A stretch of 8,154 bases of DNA, taken from contig JACNHM010000328.1 of the NCBI GenBank assembly GCA_014383605.1, positions 23,936 through 32,089 on the forward strand, given 5' to 3'. Positions 1 through 5,734 of the stretch are shown here, in pieces; position 1 is the stretch's first letter; the number at the start of each line of letters is the position of its first letter. The notes beneath the pieces were generated by a model. It did not search any database. It saw nothing but the letters and a program-made list of their open reading frames with translations, and was not told where the DNA came from. Position numbers and translations under genes: made by a program. Source of the stretch: Chloroflexota bacterium (lineage in GTDB: Bacteria; Chloroflexota; Anaerolineae; UBA3071).

Positions 1-39
1 GGTCTCTGCTTTGCTGCGCCGTTCGTCGTCAGATGTCAT
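1..39 (-). CDS. Possible gene start, cut by left edge (13 codons visible)
   Basis: A minus-strand ATG at 39-37 opens a frame that stays open to the window edge and reads MTSDDERRSKAET. An AGGA Shine-Dalgarno-like element lies 6 nt before the ATG, and a good minus-strand promoter candidate lies about 85 nt upstream (130-157). The visible peptide is hydrophilic and charged, and too short to assign to any family. The gene would be divergent from rel. The alternative ATG a few bases upstream, at the AGGATG, stops after five codons. The call rests on promoter plus RBS plus open frame, so it is plausible but unproven. Confidence 0.4.
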   Translation of the reverse strand, partial: MTSDDERRSKAET

Positions 40-111
40 CGGTCATCCTGTTCTTGGAATGGCTTCCAATCGCACCTCAGTCGTCTGCTCACTGCTCCGT
101 GTGCATAGGAG

Positions 112-127
112 CGGCCAACCGGCCAAC
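112..127. repeat. Tandem 8-bp direct repeat CGGCCAAC x2
   Basis: Two perfect head-to-tail copies of CGGCCAAC occupy 112-119 and 120-127. They lie over the predicted start site of the leftward promoter, where a bound regulator could act. Only two copies exist, so chance in GC-rich DNA is possible. Confidence 0.4.
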
Positions 128-129
128 AG

Positions 130-157
130 ATTATAGCACAGGCCTGGCCATAGACAA
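130..157 (-). promoter_or_regulatory. Sigma70-type promoter reading left (TTGTCT-N16-TATAAT)
   Basis: On the minus strand the -10 TATAAT lies at 135-130 and is a perfect consensus match. It is preceded by TGC, which gives an extended -10 (TGnTATAAT). A -35-like TTGTCT (4/6) lies at 157-152 with a 16-nt spacer. The predicted start near 123 falls in a tandem 8-bp repeat (112-127), a possible operator. It would drive the truncated gene at 1-39. Confidence 0.55.
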
Positions 158-211
158 CTTCGCCGCCCCCCGGCTCCCGTGCACGGTGCAGGTTCAGCAG
201 CCAAGCAATGA

Positions 212-240
212 TTGCGCGATCCGCTGTTTTGAATTATAAT
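212..240 (+). promoter_or_regulatory. Candidate rel promoter (TTGCGC-N17-TATAAT)
   Basis: A perfect -10 TATAAT sits at 235-240. A weak -35 TTGCGC (3/6) sits at 212-217 with a 17-nt spacer. Transcription would start near 247, only about 14 nt before the ATG at 261 and after the GTG at 243. If this promoter is used, translation must start at 261. The leader would be very short and lack a clear Shine-Dalgarno sequence. Confidence 0.55.
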
Positions 241-260
241 GGGTGTGTGGTGAACCGACG

Positions 261-2417
261 ATGATCACTTTCGAAGACTTGCTGCAAGAACTGCCCCCCA
301 ATATGCCGCCGAAGGATGTCGAGCTGATTCGCAATGCCTACGAGATGGCTCGCGATGCGCACGCGGGTGCGGAGCGCGCGTCGCAGGAGCCATTCATCAT
401 TCACCCCTTGAACGTGGCCGCCATTCTGGCCAACCTGCACATGGACGCGGAGACCATCGCTGCCGCCCTGCTGCACGACGTCCTCGAGGACACGGAATAC
501 ACCTCCGAAGACATCCACCAAGCCTTTGGCCCGAATATCACCAATCTGGTAGACGGCGTCACCAAGCTGGAGCAGATCGGGCAGTCGGCTAATCTGCCTC
601 GTGATCTGCAGAGGGCCGAGAGTCTCCGCAAGTTGATACTGGCCACGGTGGAAGATGTGCGGGTAGTGTTGATCAAGCTGGCCGACCGGTTGCACAACAT
701 GCAGACTCTGTCGGCGCTGCCGCCTGAAAAGCGGCAACGTATTGCCCAAGAGACCATGGACATCTTCGCTCCGCTGGCCAGCCGCTTGGGCATCTGGCAG
801 ATCAAGTGGACGTTGGAGGACCTGGCTTTTCGCTACCTGGAGCCAGACATCTACAGAGATCTGAGCATTCAGCTTGTGCAGCGTCGTGAAGAACGCGAGC
901 ACTACGTGGAGAACGTCATCCACACGCTCGAAGAGGCATTGGCAAAAGGAGGTGTCGTCGCCGAGGTTTCCGGTCGCCCCAAGCACATCTACAGTATCTG
1001 GCGCAAGATGCAGCGCAAGGGGATCGGCTTTGATCAGATCTACGACGTGCACGGCGTGCGGGTGGTTGTGCCCGAGGTGAGCGATTGTTATGCGGCACTG
1101 GGCGTGGTGCATACACTGTGGCGCCCCATCCACGGCGAGTTTGATGACTACATCGCCATGCCCAAGGACAATATGTATCGCTCCCTGCATACGGCCGTCA
1201 TAGGCCTCGATGCGCACCCTTTGGAGGTACAGATCCGCACCGAGGTGATGCACCAGACGTCCGAGTACGGCATTGCTGCTCACTGGCGATACAAGGAACC
1301 GGGCGTCAAACTAGATGTAGGTTTCGAGGAGAAGGTCGTCTGGCTGCGCCAGTTTATGGAATGGCGAGAGGAGGTCACCGACGCCTACGAGTTCGTGGAC
1401 GCGCTGAAGAGCGATGTCTTTCCGGACCGGGTATACGTTCTCACCCCGAAAGGCGAGGCTATTGACTTGCCGGCGGGATCCACGCCCATTGATTTCGCCT
1501 ACCACGTGCACACGGAGGTGGGGCACCGCTGCCGTGGGGCGCGGGTGGATGGCAAACTGATGTCGCTGAATTACCAGCTTCGGCAGGGCGACCAGGTGGA
1601 GATCATCACCGCCAAGCGAGGCGGGCCAAGCCGCGACTGGCTTAACCCCAATCTCAACTACGTGAAGACCTCCCGCGCCCGCAGCAAGATTCGCCGCTGG
1701 TTCCGCCAGCAGGACATGGGACAGAACGTCGCTGCGGGCCGCCAGGTGTTGGAGAAAGAACTGCGCCGGCTAAGTATCAGCCTGAGCTACGAGGATATCG
1801 CCGAGCGCTTCGGCTTCGAAAAGACGGATGATTTCCTGGAGGCCATTGGCTATGGGGGGATCAACAGCCAGCAACTGGCCACCAAGGTGCTGGAGTTAGA
1901 GCGAGAGCGGCGGGTGGAGGAAGAGGTCGCCATACCGGTGGAATTGCCCCGCAAGCGAGCGCCGGCCCTGGCCGCAGAGGGCATGAAGGTGAGGGGCACA
2001 GGGCAACTGCTGACCACGCTGGCTCGCTGTTGCAATCCGCTGCCTGGCGATGAGATCATCGGCTATATCACGCGTGGCCGCGGCATCACCATCCATCGTC
2101 TGGACTGCCCCAACGTCCTGGCCAGCCGCGAGCCGGAGCGGTTGATCGAAGTGGACTGGGGTGATGCTGCGCCTACCTACCCGGTGATGATCAGCGTGCG
2201 CGCTTACGATCGTCACGGCCTGTTGCGGGACATCACCACCCTGGTGGCTGATGAGGACGTGAACCTGGCCCAGGCTGCCGCCACCGTCAATCCGGAGGAC
2301 AATACCTCCTTGATCACGGCGACTTTGGAGGTCAGCAGCGCCACGCAATTGGCGCGCATCCTGGCCAGAATAGAAGGATTGCCCAATGTTCTGGAGGCAC
2401 ATCGCGAGTTGATGTGA
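261..2417 (+). CDS. rel: Bifunctional (p)ppGpp synthetase/hydrolase Rel (RelA/SpoT family)
   Basis: A long RSH alarmone enzyme of 718 aa that makes pppGpp/ppGpp from ATP and GTP/GDP during amino-acid starvation and hydrolyses it otherwise. It acts in the cytosol and at the ribosome. Domains in order are: HD hydrolase (about 25-175) with H48, H72-D73, E76-D77 and the ADRLHNM motif with D142; synthetase (about 235-345) with RPKHIYSIWRKM (239-250), YDVHGVRV (261-268), PKDNMYRSLHT (301-311) and LEVQIRT (321-327); TGS (about 387-450); zinc-finger-like segment with RCCNPLPGD (589-597); and ACT (about 640-718). Both catalytic halves look intact, and the length is typical of long RSH proteins. The ATG at 261 is preferred over the GTG at 243, which lies 3 nt after a TATAAT box. 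The gene is monocistronic and convergent with the rpsF cluster. Confidence 0.96.
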   Translation: MITFEDLLQELPPNMPPKDVELIRNAYEMARDAHAGAERASQEPFIIHPLNVAAILANLHMDAETIAAALLHDVLEDTEYTSEDIHQAFGPNITNLVDGVTKLEQIGQSANLPRDLQRAESLRKLILATVEDVRVVLIKLADRLHNMQTLSALPPEKRQRIAQETMDIFAPLASRLGIWQIKWTLEDLAFRYLEPDIYRDLSIQLVQRREEREHYVENVIHTLEEALAKGGVVAEVSGRPKHIYSIWRKMQRKGIGFDQIYDVHGVRVVVPEVSDCYAALGVVHTLWRPIHGEFDDYIAMPKDNMYRSLHTAVIGLDAHPLEVQIRTEVMHQTSEYGIAAHWRYKEPGVKLDVGFEEKVVWLRQFMEWREEVTDAYEFVDALKSDVFPDRVYVLTPKGEAIDLPAGSTPIDFAYHVHTEVGHRCRGARVDGKLMSLNYQLRQGDQVEIITAKRGGPSRDWLNPNLNYVKTSRARSKIRRWFRQQDMGQNVAAGRQVLEKELRRLSISLSYEDIAERFGFEKTDDFLEAIGYGGINSQQLATKVLELERERRVEEEVAIPVELPRKRAPALAAEGMKVRGTGQLLTTLARCCNPLPGDEIIGYITRGRGITIHRLDCPNVLASREPERLIEVDWGDAAPTYPVMISVRAYDRHGLLRDITTLVADEDVNLAQAAATVNPEDNTSLITATLEVSSATQLARILARIEGLPNVLEAHRELM

Positions 2418-2435
2418 CCTTCGGCACACAGCAGC

Positions 2436-2485
2436 AAAAAGGGCACTGCTCGCTCTGGCTGTCTACCAGACGAGCAGTGCCCTTT
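2436..2485. terminator. Bidirectional intrinsic terminator between rel and the parvulin gene
   Basis: Positions 2438-2452 pair perfectly with 2471-2485 (15 bp). After a one-base bulge (C2453), TCTGG (2454-2458) pairs with CCAGA (2466-2470), so the helix totals 20 bp with a 7-nt loop. Five A residues (2436-2440) give a U tract on the minus-strand transcript. The plus-strand transcript gets only CCCUUUCGAUU. It sits in the 93-nt gap between convergent genes and should stop the minus-strand operon best, with partial help for rel. Confidence 0.92.
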
Positions 2486-2510
2486 CGATTCTGATCTTCG
2501 ATCTCTGTCT

Positions 2511-3791
2511 CTACTGCTGCGGCAGTCGAGGAGGCGTCGGTGTGGGCGGCACTTTGTCCTCTGCCCAGAACCGCTCGATGTTCGCTGTCTGCTGCTGCTC
2601 TTGCAGCCAATCATCGAATGCCTGACTGCGGCGCTGATCCAGCGTGAACTCGTCCAGTTCCCGTGCGGGGTCTTTCTCCAACACCTCAAGGATGTGGTGA
2701 TAACCAAAGGTGGTGGTAAACGGCTCGCTGATCTCCCCCACAGGCAGGCTGAAGGCCACCGTTTCGAATTCCATTTGCATGCGTCCGCGGCCAAACCAGC
2801 CCAAGTCGCCTCCCTCTTCCTTGCTGCCGGGATCGTCCGATAGCTCCAGGGCCAGGGCGGCGAAATCCTCGCCCGCCTGCAAGCGGTTGAAGGCCTCTTG
2901 TGCTCGCTCCTCCGCCTCTTGCTGGGCCGCTTCCTGATCCTCCGCTTCGGCGTCGGCGATGATGAGGATGTGCCGTGCCCACACCTGCTCCTCGGTGGTG
3001 GGCACCTGCTCGCCGATCTTTTCACGCACTTTTTGCTCCAGCAGGCTGGCTTCGATCAGCCGGCGGAAGTCTGCTTCGGCGAAGCGGTAGGATTCCGACA
3101 GCCGCTGCATGGCGGAGGCGTAGCTCTGCTGGAACTCCGGCTCTGTCATCAGTTGGACTGTCGGCTGGGGTGTGGCGGTGGCCGTGGTCACCTGCGTCGT
3201 GGTGATACCATCGCTGCCGGTGACCACCTCGGTGCTGCTGATCACCGCTGGGGTGACCACGGGCGTGGGCGTGGGATTGCGCACGTAACCGAATTGCCGT
3301 TCGATCTCCTCCTGCAACTCGGCCTCGGTGACCTGCAATCCTTCCTCGACCGCCTTCTGCCGGATCAGTTCTTCGTCAATCATCCGCTCCAGCACCTGGA
3401 GGCTCAGGGTGTCCGGATTCTCTAGCTGCGAGCGCAACTGGGCGATCTGCTGCTCGAAGAGGCCTGCGCCTCCCTCGTCGTCGGAGCCGTATTGTGCCTG
3501 GAGTTGCAGCCACTGGCTGAGCTGTCTCTGGACGTTGTCCCATTCAAAGAGGACGCGCTTCTGGAAGTCGTTGGTGCGGATCTTGACGCCATTGACCAGG
3601 GCCACCGGCGAACGGGGCTCGATGGCAAACTCCTGGACGAGCGCTGTGACCAGCAAGCCCACAACAATCACCGCCACGGCCCCCAGGCCGATGAGGAGAT
3701 AGCGATTCTGACGCCTAGCCTGTCGGCGGCGAACGATCTGTTTGCGTGTCAGGCCATTGTCCCTGGCCTTGGCTTTCTTTTGTTTAGCCAT
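2511..3791 (-). CDS. Membrane-anchored parvulin-type peptidyl-prolyl cis-trans isomerase (PpiC/PrsA/SurA-like)
   Basis: A 426-aa folding catalyst predicted to sit outside the cytoplasmic membrane on one N-terminal anchor and to help exported proteins fold by prolyl isomerisation. It has a very basic N-terminus (1-30), one transmembrane helix (about 31-52), and a SurA_N-like helical region (about 60-260). That region is interrupted by a Pro/Thr/Val-rich low-complexity stretch (about 172-213, with TPTP). The parvulin core (about 268-372) carries WARHILI (271-277), GGDLGWFGRGRM (327-338) and FGYHHILEV (362-370). The C-terminus is again Pro/Thr-rich. There is no lipobox Cys, so it is an anchor-type rather than a PrsA lipoprotein. 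It starts 48 nt after rpsR ends and is probably co-transcribed, ending at the shared terminator. The RBS is weak (CAGGG close to the ATG). Its physiological clients cannot be told. Confidence 0.9.
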   Translation of the reverse strand: MAKQKKAKARDNGLTRKQIVRRRQARRQNRYLLIGLGAVAVIVVGLLVTALVQEFAIEPRSPVALVNGVKIRTNDFQKRVLFEWDNVQRQLSQWLQLQAQYGSDDEGGAGLFEQQIAQLRSQLENPDTLSLQVLERMIDEELIRQKAVEEGLQVTEAELQEEIERQFGYVRNPTPTPVVTPAVISSTEVVTGSDGITTTQVTTATATPQPTVQLMTEPEFQQSYASAMQRLSESYRFAEADFRRLIEASLLEQKVREKIGEQVPTTEEQVWARHILIIADAEAEDQEAAQQEAEERAQEAFNRLQAGEDFAALALELSDDPGSKEEGGDLGWFGRGRMQMEFETVAFSLPVGEISEPFTTTFGYHHILEVLEKDPARELDEFTLDQRRSQAFDDWLQEQQQTANIERFWAEDKVPPTPTPPRLPQQ

Positions 3792-3839
3792 CCCTGTAAT
3801 CGCTTTTCATAACTGAAGATGCGAGGACAATGCGACGCG

Positions 3840-4118
3840 CTAGCCTCGCTGGAGTTGAACGTGCTGGGTGCTGTAAGGCAACAGTGCGAGGTGTCGAGCC
3901 CTCTTGATGGCCTTTGCCAAGGCGCGCTGATGCCTGGCGCAAGTACCGGTTGTGCGCCGTGGGCGCATCCTGGCGTGCTCGGTGATGTAGCGCCGCAACA
4001 GATCCGCATCCTTATAGTCAATGACCTTGGTGCGATCTGTGCAGAACGTACACTTTCTGGGCCGTCTCACGTACCTCCGGCGCGGCCCTCTGTCCTCTGA
4101 TTCTTCATAATCGGCCAA
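3840..4118 (-). CDS. rpsR: 30S ribosomal protein bS18
   Basis: A 92-aa small-subunit protein that binds bS6 and central-domain 16S rRNA on the platform. The diagnostic core is present: [25 protein letters not shown], the [12 protein letters not shown] segment and LALLPY near the C-terminus. C23-x2-C26 and C60-x2-H63 form a putative zinc site, so this is the C+ paralogue type. The start is set at a TTG (4118-4116), because GGAGG lies 5 nt before it and the resulting protein (MADYEESED...) has normal S18 length. An upstream in-frame GTG at 4178 would add 20 residues and has no Shine-Dalgarno sequence. It is third in the rpsF-ssb-rpsR order and is separated from ssb by an unusually long gap. Confidence 0.93.
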   Translation of the reverse strand: MADYEESEDRGPRRRYVRRPRKCTFCTDRTKVIDYKDADLLRRYITEHARMRPRRTTGTCARHQRALAKAIKRARHLALLPYSTQHVQLQRG

Positions 4119-4232
4119 GATAACCTCCAGAACCTTAGTGAAATCCTGTGTGTGTCGGGTGGATAGGTAGCTCCGCACCTAGCCGTGGAGAGCAAGACTC
4201 GGGGTCAACATGCACTCTGTTCCCTGTGTTGG

Positions 4233-4304
4233 TCAGCCGATTGAGCCGCTGTACCCGATGATTCTCTGGCGAGTTTCAGCGGTTTCAGCGGCTGCATCGG
4301 CTGA
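4233..4304. repeat. Long imperfect inverted repeat between ssb and rpsR
   Basis: The 272-nt ssb-rpsR gap (4119-4390) has no credible gene but holds a strong dyad. TCAGCCGAT (4233-4241) pairs with ATCGGCTGA (4296-4304). After a 2x2 internal loop, AGCCGCTG (4244-4251) pairs with CAGCGGCT (4286-4293). That gives 17 bp around a 34-nt loop. A tandem duplication of TTTCAGCGG (4274-4282 and 4283-4291) overlaps the right arm and offers an alternative pairing register. No U tract follows on the minus-strand transcript, so it is not a classic terminator. An RNA-processing or stability element, a regulatory hairpin or a REP-like repeat are all possible. Confidence 0.75.
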
Positions 4305-4390
4305 TCTATGCCAGGAAAGAGCAACCACGGTAGATGCAGTGCCACCGGTTGATGGTGAACAGTTCTCTGTGCGGCTTTTGCCTCAAATCG

Positions 4391-4792
4391 CTAAGCCATG
4401 TCGTAGTCGCTGAAGTCCTCTTCCGCCTTCATCTTCTCGTCTTCGCCACGAGAAGGTGGATAGCTGTCGAGGATGATCATTTCATTGGCTACCACCTCGG
4501 TGCGATAGCAAGGTTGCCCTTCGGCATTTTCCCAGCGACGGGTTTGCAGGCGGCCTTCCACGTATACTTTGGAGCCTCTTTGCAGATATTGACTGCAAAT
4601 CTCGGCCAGGTTGCCCCAGGACACCACATTGAACCATTCCGTCGCTTCGCGCCGCTCGCCATTGCTGGTCAACCAACTTCGGCTGGTCGCCAGGCTGAAT
4701 GAGGTCACGGCCTTGCCATTGGGCGTATAGCGCATCTCAGGGTCGCGTCCCAGATTTCCAATGAGCAATACTTTGTTCAAGCCTCTTCCCAT
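4391..4792 (-). CDS. ssb: Single-stranded DNA-binding protein
   Basis: A 133-aa OB-fold protein that coats single-stranded DNA in replication, recombination and repair, normally as a tetramer. The N-terminal signature is clear: LNKVLLIGNLGRDPEMRYTPNG (5-26), then VTSFSLATS (29-37), TEWFNVVSWGNLAEICSQYL (51-70), and GSKVYVEGRLQTRRW (73-87). The OB fold ends near 110 and the linker is very short. The acidic tail reads EEDFSDYDMA and lacks the usual D-D-D-I/L-P-F tip that recruits SSB partners. The ATG at 4792 follows a GAGGAG Shine-Dalgarno sequence at about 9 nt spacing. It lies 88 nt downstream of rpsF in the classic S6-SSB-S18 order. Confidence 0.95.
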   Translation of the reverse strand: MGRGLNKVLLIGNLGRDPEMRYTPNGKAVTSFSLATSRSWLTSNGERREATEWFNVVSWGNLAEICSQYLQRGSKVYVEGRLQTRRWENAEGQPCYRTEVVANEMIILDSYPPSRGEDEKMKAEEDFSDYDMA

Positions 4793-4818
4793 TACCGTCT
4801 GCTCCTCACTGCTCTCGT

Positions 4819-4834
4819 GTCATACTGTCATACT
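4819..4834. repeat. Tandem 8-bp repeat GTCATACT x2
   Basis: Two perfect adjacent copies (4819-4826 and 4827-4834) lie in the 88-nt rpsF-ssb gap, 27 to 42 bases upstream of the ssb start. Function is unknown. It could be a slippage remnant or a small binding site. Confidence 0.4.
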
Positions 4835-4880
4835 TGACGCAACTCTTCCAGCACCAACCTCATGCCGTGATGATCCCCAG

Positions 4881-5267
4881 CTACTCTTCCTCCGTGTCGG
4901 ACCCGATGGGCTCGGCGGGCGGCTTAGGGGCCGCGGGTGGGGGTGTTGCCGGACGTTTCGATACCGGCGGTGGCTGCTCGGCTCGAACGAGCAGATAGCG
5001 CAGGACGCTTTCGGACAGTTTCAGCTCCCTCTCCAACTTTCCGATGCCCTCTGGAGTGAGGAATATGCGCAGCAGCACATAGAACCCCTCACTCTGGTCG
5101 CGAATAGGATAGGCCAGCCTGCGCCGCCCCCACGGGATGGTGTGCGTCACCTGTCCATCGGTGGCTTCAATCCAGCCACTCACCTTCGCCGAGAACTCCT
5201 TCACTTCCTCCCCATCCAAGTCCGGATGGGCAATGAAAATCAGTTCGTACTCGTTACGTTTCGTCAT
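4881..5267 (-). CDS. rpsF: 30S ribosomal protein bS6
   Basis: A 128-aa small-subunit protein that pairs with S18 on the 30S platform. The ferredoxin-like S6 fold is visible: MTKRNEYELIFIAHPDL (1-17), KVSGWIEATDG (28-38), WGRRRLAYPI (46-55) with the usual G-R-R-x-L-A-Y-P-I core, GFYVLLRIFL (61-70), then LERELKLSESVLRYLLVR (78-95). After about residue 97 comes a Pro/Ala-rich tail ending in acidic DTEEE. The start at 5267 is set by homology, with AGGAG 14 nt upstream (rather far). The frame stays open further upstream to a GTG at 5522. Those 85 extra codons resemble no S6 and would start about 5 nt after the predicted transcript start, so they are treated as leader. First gene of the rpsF-ssb-rpsR cluster. 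Confidence 0.94.
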   Translation of the reverse strand: MTKRNEYELIFIAHPDLDGEEVKEFSAKVSGWIEATDGQVTHTIPWGRRRLAYPIRDQSEGFYVLLRIFLTPEGIGKLERELKLSESVLRYLLVRAEQPPPVSKRPATPPPAAPKPPAEPIGSDTEEE

Positions 5268-5527
5268 CCTGTGTTGTTCATCTCCTTTCTTGGGCTTGCG
5301 CGACCAGGCACCGGGGATAGAGGTGGGGACGAAGCGAGGAGTCTCCGTCTCGCCTCCAGGACCTTCGCCGCGCTTGTCCTTGCTTTCCTCGGGTTTGTCC
5401 GCGGTCAGCAACGTGCACCAAGGCATTGTCTCTGGCCCTGGCTCGATGGCCCTGGCCGCTTCGTTCTGCGTTCTGCCGCGAACAGAAAGAACGAGGGGCA
5501 GGTTAGTCCCGTCCCTCGTCACGAGAC
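5268..5527 (-). promoter_or_regulatory. Long rpsF 5' leader with start-proximal hairpin
   Basis: The predicted rpsF transcript starts near 5527, giving a leader of about 260 nt with no recognisable gene. At its 5' end, 5519-5513 (ACGAGGG in the RNA) pairs with 5497-5491 (CCCUCGU). Inside, after an A/C mismatch, CGGG pairs with CCUG around an ACUAA loop. The next ten RNA bases are mostly U (UCUUUCUGUU), so this could be an attenuator. Further down there is a 10-bp direct repeat (5433-5456) and a 5-bp hairpin (5334-5338/5349-5353). I could not confidently match the known S6:S18 autoregulatory mRNA motif. Confidence 0.45.
5433..5456. repeat. 10-bp direct repeat TGGCCCTGGC x2 in rpsF leader
   Basis: Perfect copies lie at 5433-5442 and 5447-5456, separated by TCGA (14-bp period). 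In the rpsF mRNA they read GCCAGGGCCA twice. Each copy is partly self-complementary through GGCC, so they may form alternative RNA pairs or be a protein site. Confidence 0.5.
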
Positions 5528-5533
5528 AGTGCT

Positions 5534-5562
5534 ACTATAACACAAAGCGGGAATCTTGGCAA
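5534..5562 (-). promoter_or_regulatory. Promoter of rpsF-ssb-rpsR cluster (TTGCCA-N17-TATAGT)
   Basis: On the minus strand the -35 TTGCCA (5/6) is at 5562-5557 and the -10 TATAGT (5/6) is at 5539-5534, with the optimal 17-nt spacer. A TGT immediately before the -10 makes it an extended -10. The predicted start is near 5527. Fits a strong growth-linked ribosomal promoter. Confidence 0.8.
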
Positions 5563-5576
5563 AAACCGAGTCCCAA

Positions 5577-5603
5577 CACCGCGGCGCCAATCTTGTCGCG
5601 GTG
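5577..5603. repeat. 7-bp inverted repeat between divergent promoters
   Basis: CACCGCG (5577-5583) and CGCGGTG (5597-5603) are perfect inverted copies with a 13-nt gap. They lie between the rpsF -35 (5557-5562) and the proC -35 (5608-5613). The position suits an activator or repressor operator, but one site in GC-rich DNA is weak evidence. Confidence 0.4.
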
Positions 5604-5607
5604 GTGT

Positions 5608-5637
5608 TTGACAAGAGGCGGTTGGTCAAGGTATAAT
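5608..5637 (+). promoter_or_regulatory. proC promoter (TTGACA-N18-TATAAT)
   Basis: Both hexamers match the sigma70 consensus perfectly: TTGACA at 5608-5613 and TATAAT at 5632-5637, with an 18-nt spacer. Transcription should start near 5644, giving a leader of about 91 nt before proC. The promoter is divergent from the rpsF promoter, with the two -35 boxes 45 bp apart. Confidence 0.88.
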
Positions 5638-5643
5638 CGCGGC

Positions 5644-5734
5644 ACACGTGGGAAAGCCTGCTTCGCAGCTGAGGCAGCCCGCCTCCTGCTTGGGAACAGC
5701 TTTCCCTCTTCTGTTTTGTCGAGGAGGAGCGAAG
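5644..5734 (+). promoter_or_regulatory. Structured proC leader, candidate cis-regulatory RNA
   Basis: An outer stem pairs GGGAAAGC (5650-5657) with GCTTTCCC (5699-5706), 8 perfect bp. It encloses two adjacent hairpins: CTGC-TTC-GCAG (5658-5668) and GAGGC-AGCCC-GCCTC (5671-5685), forming a possible three-way junction. Just downstream, 5705-5711 can pair with the ribosome-binding site 5721-5727 (7 bp with one G-U, 9-nt loop). That hairpin shares C5705-C5706 with the outer stem. CCTCCT (5682-5687) is a second exact complement of the AGGAGG Shine-Dalgarno. This resembles an expression platform for translational control, but I know of no named riboswitch class that it fits. Confidence 0.5.

Noticed and set aside
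33..239. Plus-strand open frame of 68 codons before rel
   Set aside because: It covers promoter elements on both strands, has no convincing RBS, and its composition is not protein-like.
234..1283. Long minus-strand open frame antisense to rel (349 codons)
   Set aside because: It lies wholly inside or beside the unmistakable rel gene, has no family motifs, and is a typical GC-rich shadow frame.
5268..5522. N-terminal extension of S6 from the GTG at 5522
   Set aside because: The 85 extra codons do not resemble S6 and would begin about 5 nt after the predicted transcript start. Kept as leader, with the open frame noted.
4761..5540. Plus-strand open frame antisense to rpsF
   Set aside because: Shadow of the S6 gene and leader. 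No RBS or domain signal.
5648..5734. Upstream GTG start for proC
   Set aside because: No RBS, and it would translate the structured leader. The ATG at 5735 has an excellent AGGAGG and matches family start position.
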